DNA of 6,282 nucleotides from Clostridia bacterium (GTDB lineage: Bacteria; Bacillota_A; Clostridia; Oscillospirales; CAG-382), in assembly GCA_017615235.1 (NCBI GenBank), contig JAGAAM010000122.1:1-6282 (forward strand). The letters are read 5' to 3'. Every line of letters starts with the position of its first letter. The first letter of the stretch is position 1. Shown here piece after piece: positions 1-5,057 of the stretch. Below the pieces are notes generated by a model. The model was not told the DNA's origin and made no database searches. It saw only the letters and a list, made by a program, of their open reading frames with translations. The position numbers and the translations under genes were made by a program.

Positions 1-137
1 ACCGGCTCGCCCCACGCATAAAAGACGAGGCTTGACAAAAACAGGACCGCGTTTTTATACCGTTTCGGCGCCGCGAAGTATATAGCAAGCGCCGCCGGCA
101 GGAACAGCAGCAGGAAAGAAATACTTGAAAAGACCAA
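1..137 (-). CDS. MBOAT-family O-acyltransferase, N-terminal fragment (runs off the window)
   Basis: Reading the minus strand from a TTG at 137 gives 45 codons plus two bases with no stop. The peptide begins (M)VFSSISFLLLFLPAALAIY and ends LVFYAWGEP. A hydrophobic first helix (about residues 5-22), a short basic stretch (PKRYKN, 25-30) and a second hydrophobic helix ending in FYAWGEP are the usual N-terminus of bacterial MBOAT proteins (AlgI/DltB-like), which are multi-pass membrane enzymes moving acyl groups onto extracellular polysaccharides or other acceptors. The TTG start is chosen because family members begin MVFSS and because GGAG lies 7 bases upstream. The catalytic His region lies outside the window, so activity and acceptor cannot be judged. 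A promoter of its own is seen upstream. Family assignment is fairly secure; the substrate is unknown. Confidence 0.75.
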   Translation of the reverse strand, partial: MVFSSISFLLLFLPAALAIYFAAPKRYKNAVLFLSSLVFYAWGEP

Positions 138-144
138 TTGTTAT

Positions 145-148
145 CTCC
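145..148 (-). promoter_or_regulatory. Ribosome binding site of the MBOAT gene
   Basis: The minus strand reads GGAG followed by 7 bases (ATAACAA) and then TTG. This spacing supports the TTG at 137 as the start codon; no ATG lies in frame nearby at the expected family N-terminus. Confidence 0.6.
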
Positions 149-168
149 GACTGTTTAAATCATTTGTG

Positions 169-197
169 AATATGCTTCTTAACAATTCCAGCATATT
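169..197. repeat. Second inverted repeat interleaved with the half-site array
   Basis: AATATGC (169-175) and GCATATT (191-197) form a perfect 7-bp inverted repeat separated by 15 bases. The right arm overlaps the -10 element of the minus-strand promoter. It interlocks with the TTAACAATT/AATTGTTAA repeat in the order a, b, a', b'. It could be a second operator or a chance product of AT-rich sequence. Confidence 0.35.
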
Positions 198-234
198 ATA
201 ATTGTTAAAAATTAAATTGCAATAGTTAAAAATT
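179..234. repeat. Evenly spaced half-site array over the MBOAT promoter (candidate operator)
   Basis: TTAACAATT (179-187) is the exact reverse complement of AATTGTTAA (200-208), with 12 bases between. A further near copy, AATAGTTAA, follows at 221-229. The two right-hand copies extend into a 14-base direct repeat with one mismatch (AATTGTTAAAAATT at 200-213, AATAGTTAAAAATT at 221-234). The centres are at 183, 204 and 225, exactly 21 bp or about two helical turns apart. They cover the start point, the -10/-35 spacer and the -35 of the minus-strand promoter. This is what a cooperative repressor site looks like, but the region is AT-rich and no regulator is identified. Confidence 0.45.
195..222 (-). 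promoter_or_regulatory. Sigma-A-type promoter for the MBOAT gene
   Basis: On the minus strand, TTGCAA (217-222) is followed after 16 bases by a perfect TATAAT (195-200). Transcription would start near 188, leaving a leader of about 50 bases before the TTG start at 137. The -35 element sits inside the palindrome ATTGCAAT, and the -10 and spacer overlap the half-site array at 179-234, so this promoter is probably regulated. Confidence 0.55.
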
Positions 235-289
235 CAAAATTGCGTTGGAAAAAACCCGAAAAATCGATAAATCATATATAATACTTTTC

Positions 290-305
290 AAAAACCGTTT
301 CGGTT
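290..305 (-). terminator. Small U-tailed hairpin, possible second terminator
   Basis: On the minus strand AACCG, loop AAA and CGGTT (293-305) run into TTTTT. The stem is only 5 bp but the U-run is in the right place. It lies 150 bases past the stop of the large gene and before the MBOAT promoter, so it could catch read-through. Confidence 0.35.
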
Positions 306-343
306 GCAAAAAAATAATAATTCTTCCGCTGATACGAAACGAA

Positions 344-388
344 CGTCCGGCGGGCATAACAAAGCCGGGCGCGTTTCTTGAAAAGCGC
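344..388. repeat. Two further adjacent hairpins in the 3' region
   Basis: CGTCCGGC (344-351) pairs with GCCGGGCG (364-371), 8 bp with one U-G pair when read on the plus strand or one mismatch on the minus strand, around a 12-base loop. GCGC (369-372) and TTT (374-376) pair with AAA (381-383) and GCGC (385-388) around CTTG, with one mismatch. The two share bases 369-371 and so cannot form fully at the same time. Together with the hairpin at 395-427 they make a compact structured block. Confidence 0.4.
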
Positions 389-394
389 AAGGAA

Positions 395-427
395 ATACCG
401 GGACTGCGAAAAACGCAGGCCCGGTAT
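395..427 (-). terminator. Strong hairpin behind the c-di-GMP gene, probable terminator
   Basis: ATACCGGG (395-402) pairs with CCCGGTAT (420-427). After one A/G mismatch, CTGCG (404-408) pairs with CGCAG (414-418) around an AAAAA loop. That is 13 base pairs in a 33-base element, 28 bases past the stop codon at 456. On the minus strand it is followed by TTTCCTTGCGCTTTT, a poor U-tract, so it may end transcription weakly or protect the 3' end of the mRNA. Confidence 0.55.
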
Positions 428-455
428 CGTCATCGTTATATCCCTCTCGGATCGA

Positions 456-3400
456 TTATTTTTGTTTAAGGACGTTTTTATTATCGTACATATTGCGGTC
501 CGCGCGGTCAAATACCGTGGCGACGCATTCGTCGTTATCGAATCTCGCATAACCGCAGGCGATAACGATACCGCCGGAACGCGACGCTTCGGAGTTATGC
601 TTATTGACTTTTTCGAGCAAGGTCTCGATCCGCTCGTAATCCTTCCCCTGCACTATCACGGCGAATTCATCGCCGCCGACACGGAACACGGGGCAATCAC
701 TGAATATGCCGCAGATGATCCCGCTCGCGTCGCGGAGGTACTGGTCACCCGCCTGGTGACCGGCGGTGTCGTTGACCTTTTTAAGGTCGTTCACGTCGAA
801 TATCACGACGGCGAACGGCGACTGACGGTGTTCCGCTATCTGGCGGTCCATCTGGGTCTCCGCTACTATGTAAGCGTGCTTGTTCTTGACTCCGGTCAGA
901 GCGTCCATACTTGCGATGGACTGAGCCTGCGCCAGACGCCTTTCAAGCCCTTCCTCCTGACGCACCTGAGCGTCGATGTTGTTAAGACCGACGACAAGCC
1001 TCGGGCCTTCCTTTTCTTCCACCATGGCGGCCTTCATCTGAACGTGGATGGGCCTGCCTTCCATTATAAAGCGGTAGCCGAGGGTGAAAATACCGCCGTG
1101 CTCTATCTCCGACATGATGTTTTCTTTTGTGAACGTGGTCAGGAACCTGTCGAGATCCTCCGGATAGTTGAACTGGCTGGCTACTTCGCGGACTTTGTTG
1201 AAGAAATCCTCGCCCTCTTTTGCCTGCGCGAAGCCTTTCTCGTAATCGTCGGTGGCGCTGAACTCGCGGTAACGGTTAGTCTCCGGATCGACGACGTAAA
1301 CGACGATGAAATTGCCGGTAAGGGCGTGCAGACGGGCATAGATTATACGTTCTTCCTGTATCCTCTCTTCGGCGCGGCGCTGACGCATAAGCTCGTCGAC
1401 GTCGGAAATGGCAAGAACGATGAATCGGTCGTCATCCTCCATGCGCGAGATCTTCATCTGGACGTAGAACGGCGTGCCGCGTTCGATCCTTCGGAACGTC
1501 AGCACGTATTCGCTGGTTTTATCCAGCGTTTTTCTTATGAAATCGCGGTCAAGAGTCTTCAGGTACTCTTCCCTGTCTTCCTCGTGAATGTAAAGGTTTG
1601 CCTCGACCTTACTGCGTTCAAAGAAATCCGAACCGCTTCTCGCCTCGTTAAGCACGCCGCGTTCGTCGTCGGTGTGGAAAGCGATGAACTCGTCGGTGTC
1701 GATATTGACGTAGTACAGATCGGTACATCCGCGCGCCAGCGCGTGGGCGATATGGGTATATATGGTCGCTTTATCGCTTGCGGTCTTGTACGCTTTTTCA
1801 AGCTTGCGGCGGTATTCCTCCTCGTCGTTGGTGACGCCGAGAATGATCGTTTCATCGCCGCCTTCCTTAATAAGCGTTGCGCGCAGACTCACGGGGATGC
1901 GTTTGCCGTCGAGCATCATACGGTAATTGTGTATCAGGAATCCGTTCTTCTGGATCTCGGAAAGGACGTTCTCTTTCGTCATGACGCGCAGATGCCGTTC
2001 CAGATCCTCCGGCGCGATAGCCTTCGGCGAATCGCGCACGACGTCTTCGAAGAAATCCTCCCCGACGTTTGCGAGACCGAAATCCTTATAAGCCTTCGAA
2101 GCGTTGTACTGGGTGTAATGACCGGTCGCGGGATCAATGGTGTAAAGGACGATATAGTCGGGCGAAAGCGCGGCGATCCTGCCCAGCGAAGTCTTTTCCT
2201 GGCGAAGCTTTTTCTCTTCCTCCTGCTGCTTCATCTGCGCGTCGATCCTGCTGACGCCCATGATAAGCCGGCTGCCGTTTTTCGTCCGGTTGACCTTCAT
2301 GTTAACGTAGATCGGCGTTCCGGTATCTATCATGCGGTAGGTCATCGTGAACGCGCCCTGCGTATCCACGTCCCTGATGACGTTTTCTTTTGTGAACACC
2401 GAAAGGAAAGATTCAATATCCTCGCTGTGGATGATGTTCATGGCGTTGCGGCGGGAAGTCCCGAAGAAATCCGATCCCTGTTGGTATTCGGAGAGTTCTT
2501 CGTTGCCCGCCTGTGACGAGTATCCGATGTATTCGTCGGTTTTCGGGTCGATAACGAATATCCATACGTAGTCGGCGGCAAGCGTTCTGGCTATATCCTC
2601 GTAAGTCGTGCTGTCGTTCGGCTCGGTCACCGAAAGCACGGCGAAAGCGAACGAATCCTTGCCGTTCACCGGATTGTGGACGATACGTCGCATAAAGGAA
2701 TGGACTACCGATCCGTCCTCGAGCTCTTCGTCGATAAAGGCGCGGTTCTCGTTGCTGCGGCACTGCTCGACGGCTTTCATAATATCGGAGCCGTGGCCGT
2801 CTTTCAGCACGGAATACTCCTGCTCCGGATCGGACAGTTCCAGGTTGAAGGCGCGCTTCATAAAATCGCGGAAGGTCTGGTTGCTTCTTAAATATCTGAC
2901 TTTGTCGCCCTCGCTGTTGACCTCCATGATGCCCATCGGAACGGTGTCAAAAGTATTCTTTATAACGCTGTCGTCCTTGTTCGCAAGGAAGGAAAGGTCG
3001 TAAAGATTGACCCTGCCCATGGTGTCGTAATAGGCGGACTGGCGTGAATCCTCGATACCGTCACGGATGACGGAAGTGTATCTTTCGATGACCTCATCTT
3101 TGGGAGACGGTTTCATGAAATAGTATCCCTGCAGTTTGGAACAGCCTATCTCCTGAAGGAACCGCACCTGTTCCTCGTTCTCGACGCCTTCGCAGATAGT
3201 ATCCACGCCGAGAGAGGTAGCCATCTTCATAAGCTCGGTAAGGATTATTTTTCCGTTTTCGCCTTCGTTGAGCCTGCGCATAAAGCCCATATCGAACTTG
3301 ATCAGGTCGAACTGTATGCTCTGAAGGACGTCCAGCGAAGAGTACCCGCTGCCGAAATCGTCCATCCAAACCTGGAATCCCTGATCGCGGAAACGCTTGA

Positions 3401-4796
3401 CCTGTTCCTTCATATAGTCGAAATCGGTACCGACGACGCTTTCGGTGATCTCGATATGTATAAGTTTACGGTCGACCTGCGCTTCGTCGACCATATCGCA
3501 AATCTCTTTCACGAGATCGCAGGAATCGAAATCGGCGCGGGAAAAGTTGATCGAAACCGGTATGTTCCTGACGCCTTTCTCGTCGTTGGAACGTATGACG
3601 TCAAGGACCTGGCGCACAACGTGCAGATCGAGTCTGGAAATAAGCATGCTGGTTTCCAGGATCGGGATGAAAAACGAAGGGGTCAGAAGACCGCGGACCG
3701 GATCGTCCCAGCGGGCAAGCGCCTCCACTTCGCAGACCTTGCCGTTAGACGAGCGGACTATCGGCTGGAAGTAGACCTTGATCCAGCCTTCTTCGATGGC
3801 TTTATCGAGGTTGTCTATAATATCCTGACGGTTCTTTTCCTCCGCCATCATTTCAAGATCGTAGAACAGATAATAGGACCGGTTGCTCTTCTTCCGGGAA
3901 TCCGCCGCCAGCCTTGCGCGGTCGCACGCCGTTCCTATCTCCACCGCTTCGATACGGTCGGGATAAACGCCGATCCTAACCGGGAGCGTTTTGCCGCCGT
4001 TGGCGGTGGCGCAGTCGGCTATGACGGTTTCAAGGAGTTCATTCAATCCCTCCTCGGGTGCGAACGCCGCGAAATGGTCCTGGGCGAAGCGCGCGCAGCA
4101 TTCGCTGCCGAATCGCTTTGAAAGGATAGCCGCAACGGCGCGGATAAGGCGGTCGCCTTCGCTGAATCCGTGCCTTATATTGAAGCTTTTAAGATCCGTC
4201 AGATCCAGGAAGACTATCGCGGAACCTTTTTTCTCCTCGCGCATCCTTTTGCGCCAGGCTTCGGCAAGTTCGTAAAAGTGCGCCATATTAGGCAGACCGG
4301 TCATATGATCGAAATATGCGCCGCGGTACTGGCTTTCTTCCGAAAGGAAGCGGTTTAAAGCCTGGTTGAGGATGCTTTCGTATTCTCCCTGATCCGGCTG
4401 GTAGTGTCCCTCAAAGGCGTACCAAGTCAGGCAGAGGCGCACGCCGGGTTCTGGGTAAATGCTTTTGCCGTAGGAATGAAGTATGATATAATCGGGGTCT
4501 TTGAGCGTTCTGGTACGGTAAACGACGTCGTAAGGAGCGTCGAACGCGGCAAAACGGTATGCGGCGTCGGCGACGCGGTCCTTGTCGTCCGCGTGCGTGG
4601 CGCGATACATATCGTTATCCATGACGTAATAAGCTTCGTCGCGGCTTTTAAAACCGAATTCATCACAGAATCCCTGCGACACCGCAATGGTCACCACCCG
4701 TTTGTCGATAAACTGATAGATGGCGAACGGGATGTCCATATTTTCAAGGAATTCCTGCGTTTTCCGGTCAAACCTGTATTTTTCCGTACTGTTCAC
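456..4796 (-). CDS. Multi-PAS GGDEF/EAL cyclic-di-GMP signalling protein, 1446 aa
   Basis: Cytosolic protein with no signal peptide or membrane helix visible. Domains: PAS-like (about 12-132); degenerate GGDEF (160-312); EAL (322-575); PAS-like (608-725); four related PAS-like repeats (730-860, 868-998, 1010-1140, 1150-1280) joined by charged helical linkers; GGDEF (1290-1442). The EAL domain keeps all the residues expected for c-di-GMP hydrolysis, and the last domain has a true GGDEF (1374-1378), so both phosphodiesterase and diguanylate cyclase activity are plausible. The first GGDEF reads AQDHF and should be inactive as a cyclase. The start is GTG at 4796, 7 bases after AGGAGG; an in-frame TTG at 4817 is rejected because it lies upstream of that ribosome site. 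It is transcribed alone, divergent from glpK, from a promoter at 4868-4896. Domain calls are from motif reading; ligands of the PAS units are unknown. Confidence 0.93.
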   Translation of the reverse strand: MNSTEKYRFDRKTQEFLENMDIPFAIYQFIDKRVVTIAVSQGFCDEFGFKSRDEAYYVMDNDMYRATHADDKDRVADAAYRFAAFDAPYDVVYRTRTLKDPDYIILHSYGKSIYPEPGVRLCLTWYAFEGHYQPDQGEYESILNQALNRFLSEESQYRGAYFDHMTGLPNMAHFYELAEAWRKRMREEKKGSAIVFLDLTDLKSFNIRHGFSEGDRLIRAVAAILSKRFGSECCARFAQDHFAAFAPEEGLNELLETVIADCATANGGKTLPVRIGVYPDRIEAVEIGTACDRARLAADSRKKSNRSYYLFYDLEMMAEEKNRQDIIDNLDKAIEEGWIKVYFQPIVRSSNGKVCEVEALARWDDPVRGLLTPSFFIPILETSMLISRLDLHVVRQVLDVIRSNDEKGVRNIPVSINFSRADFDSCDLVKEICDMVDEAQVDRKLIHIEITESVVGTDFDYMKEQVKRFRDQGFQVWMDDFGSGYSSLDVLQSIQFDLIKFDMGFMRRLNEGENGKIILTELMKMATSLGVDTICEGVENEEQVRFLQEIGCSKLQGYYFMKPSPKDEVIERYTSVIRDGIEDSRQSAYYDTMGRVNLYDLSFLANKDDSVIKNTFDTVPMGIMEVNSEGDKVRYLRSNQTFRDFMKRAFNLELSDPEQEYSVLKDGHGSDIMKAVEQCRSNENRAFIDEELEDGSVVHSFMRRIVHNPVNGKDSFAFAVLSVTEPNDSTTYEDIARTLAADYVWIFVIDPKTDEYIGYSSQAGNEELSEYQQGSDFFGTSRRNAMNIIHSEDIESFLSVFTKENVIRDVDTQGAFTMTYRMIDTGTPIYVNMKVNRTKNGSRLIMGVSRIDAQMKQQEEEKKLRQEKTSLGRIAALSPDYIVLYTIDPATGHYTQYNASKAYKDFGLANVGEDFFEDVVRDSPKAIAPEDLERHLRVMTKENVLSEIQKNGFLIHNYRMMLDGKRIPVSLRATLIKEGGDETIILGVTNDEEEYRRKLEKAYKTASDKATIYTHIAHALARGCTDLYYVNIDTDEFIAFHTDDERGVLNEARSGSDFFERSKVEANLYIHEEDREEYLKTLDRDFIRKTLDKTSEYVLTFRRIERGTPFYVQMKISRMEDDDRFIVLAISDVDELMRQRRAEERIQEERIIYARLHALTGNFIVVYVVDPETNRYREFSATDDYEKGFAQAKEGEDFFNKVREVASQFNYPEDLDRFLTTFTKENIMSEIEHGGIFTLGYRFIMEGRPIHVQMKAAMVEEKEGPRLVVGLNNIDAQVRQEEGLERRLAQAQSIASMDALTGVKNKHAYIVAETQMDRQIAEHRQSPFAVVIFDVNDLKKVNDTAGHQAGDQYLRDASGIICGIFSDCPVFRVGGDEFAVIVQGKDYERIETLLEKVNKHNSEASRSGGIVIACGYARFDNDECVATVFDRADRNMYDNKNVLKQK
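471..929 (-). other. C-terminal GGDEF diguanylate cyclase domain (residues 1290-1442)
   Basis: DALTGVKNK (1298-1306), D1334 in FDVNDLKKVND, N1342, D1351 in AGDQYL, the signature GGDEF (1374-1378, bases 663-677) and the closing ADRNMYDNK are all present, as in active diguanylate cyclases making c-di-GMP from two GTP. The product-inhibition site RxxD is not kept: the matching residues are FSDC (1365-1368, bases 693-704). Confidence 0.85.
957..2609 (-). repeat. Four tandem PAS-like protein repeats within the c-di-GMP gene
   Basis: Residues 730-1280 hold four units of about 140 residues. Each shows DPxTxxY (or a variant), then G-[S/E]-DFF (774, 912, 1055, 1195), a partly kept H/PED turn, TKEN-[V/I] (802, 940, 1223; replaced by DRDF in unit three), YR or FRR, a G-x-PxYV-like strand and a final GVxxID-like strand. 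Spacing of the DFF motif is 138, 143 and 140 residues. Units are joined by charged helices such as QMKQQEEEKKLRQEK. The regular spacing indicates internal duplication. Confidence 0.8.
3072..3833 (-). other. EAL phosphodiesterase domain (residues 322-575), catalytic residues intact
   Basis: The motifs run in the canonical order: YFQPIV (342-347), EAL (358-360, bases 3717-3725), N417 in VSIN, E449 and E452 in IEITES, DDFGSG (479-484), K500 and D502 in LIKFD, E536 in CEGVE, and Q556 in LQGYYFMKP. These match the metal- and substrate-binding set of active c-di-GMP phosphodiesterases, giving pGpG as product. The domain follows the degenerate GGDEF directly, the commonest tandem arrangement. Confidence 0.88.
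3861..4319 (-). other. Degenerate GGDEF domain (residues 160-312)
   Basis: The domain opens with DHMTGLPN (163-170) and keeps the first metal aspartate (D198 in LDLTDLKSFN), the base-contacting N206 and D215. Its signature is AQDHF (238-242, bases 4071-4085) instead of GGDEF, so both glycines and the catalytic glutamate are lost. Such domains next to EAL often bind GTP and tune the phosphodiesterase; that role is inferred here. Confidence 0.8.
4401..4763 (-). other. N-terminal PAS-like sensor domain (residues 12-132)
   Basis: The segment from FLENMDIPFAIYQFIDKRVV to LCLTWYAFEG has the PAS-like run of a hydrophobic start, VSQGFCDEFGF, AYYVMDNDMY followed by the H-x-DD turn (THADDKDRV), then two strands. 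Similar N-terminal modules precede GGDEF/EAL domains in many gut clostridia. No cofactor-binding residue can be named, so the input signal is unknown. Confidence 0.6.
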
Positions 4797-4803
4797 TTCA
4801 AAT

Positions 4804-4809
4804 CCTCCT
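4804..4809 (-). promoter_or_regulatory. Ribosome binding site that fixes the GTG start of the c-di-GMP gene
   Basis: The minus strand carries a perfect AGGAGG, then 7 bases (ATTTGAA), then GTG AAC AGT. This is ideal spacing for the GTG at 4796. The in-frame TTG at 4817 lies upstream of this site and has no site of its own. Confidence 0.88.
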
Positions 4810-4867
4810 GATCGCAAAAGCTTTATGCCGTCGGGGGTATTTTTGATAAAAAAGTATTATTCAGTAT

Positions 4868-4896
4868 ATTATAACATAAAAGTATCAGCATTACAA
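4868..4896 (-). promoter_or_regulatory. Sigma-A-type promoter of the c-di-GMP gene
   Basis: On the minus strand TTGTAA (4891-4896) is followed after 17 bases by TATAAT (4868-4873), with an extended -10 TG one base before it. The start point would be near 4861, giving a leader of about 65 bases. That leader shows no riboswitch-like fold. Confidence 0.62.
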
Positions 4897-4933
4897 GATG
4901 TTTTTACGCATTTTGACGGAAAATGCGATGAGT

Positions 4934-4948
4934 AAACGCGGCGCGTTT
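4934..4948. repeat. GC-rich palindrome in the divergent intergenic region
   Basis: AAACGC (4934-4939), spacer GGC, GCGTTT (4943-4948): a perfect 6-bp inverted repeat with two more T bases on the right. It lies between the two divergent promoters, about 40 bases upstream of each -35. It could be a regulator site or a small terminator-like hairpin; no gene upstream on the plus strand needs a terminator. Confidence 0.4.
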
Positions 4949-4964
4949 TTGATATAGATATATC

Positions 4965-4980
4965 CGTCTGTCGAAAGACG
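4965..4980. repeat. Small inverted repeat just upstream of the glpK -35
   Basis: CGTCT (4965-4969) and AGACG (4976-4980) are separated by 6 bases and end 10 bases before the glpK -35. The position would suit an activator or repressor, but 5-bp arms are short enough to be chance. Confidence 0.25.
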
Positions 4981-4990
4981 CAAATTGTTA

Positions 4991-5019
4991 TTGCAATTCG
5001 GACGATAATTGTTTATAAT
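4991..5019 (+). promoter_or_regulatory. Sigma-A-type promoter of glpK
   Basis: TTGCAA (4991-4996), 17 bases, then a perfect TATAAT (5014-5019). Transcription would start near 5026, leaving about 32 leader bases before the ATG. The -35 lies in the same ten bases, TATTGCAATT, that hold the -35 of the MBOAT promoter. Confidence 0.68.
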
Positions 5020-5048
5020 CAAAGCGTAAAGAAAAAACAACACGGGAC

Positions 5049-5052
5049 GGGA
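5049..5052 (+). promoter_or_regulatory. Weak ribosome binding site of glpK
   Basis: Only GGGA lies 5 bases before the ATG, within GGGACGGGACTGCC; there is no AGGAGG. The start is still clear, because the protein begins [13 protein letters not shown] as glycerol kinases do. Confidence 0.4.
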
Positions 5053-5057
5053 CTGCC

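Larger units (their letters stand above)
138..455. other. Intergenic region between the c-di-GMP gene and the MBOAT gene
   Basis: This 318-base gap between two minus-strand genes has no convincing coding frame. From right to left it holds a hairpin cluster (344-427), a smaller U-tailed hairpin (290-305), a plain AT-rich stretch (about 235-290), the promoter and repeats of the MBOAT gene (169-234) and its leader. Short open frames here lack a good ribosome site and run into the hairpins or into the antisense of the large gene. Confidence 0.7.

Noticed and set aside
245..469. A 74-codon plus-strand open frame in the left intergenic region
   Set aside because: It passes through all the hairpins and into the 3' end of the large gene, and no good ribosome site precedes it.
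378..2516. A 712-codon open frame on the plus strand opposite the c-di-GMP gene
   Set aside because: It lies wholly antisense to well-recognised domains, has no ribosome site or family resemblance, and crosses the terminator hairpin. It is a mirror of the codon use of the real gene.
4797..4861. A possible c-di-GMP riboswitch in the leader of the c-di-GMP gene
   Set aside because: The leader is only about 65 bases and shows no multi-stem fold or typical conserved core; such switches are longer.
4961..4985. A CcpA catabolite-response site ahead of glpK
   Set aside because: TGTCGAAAGACGCA resembles the consensus only at its ends; the central CG is not in the right place.
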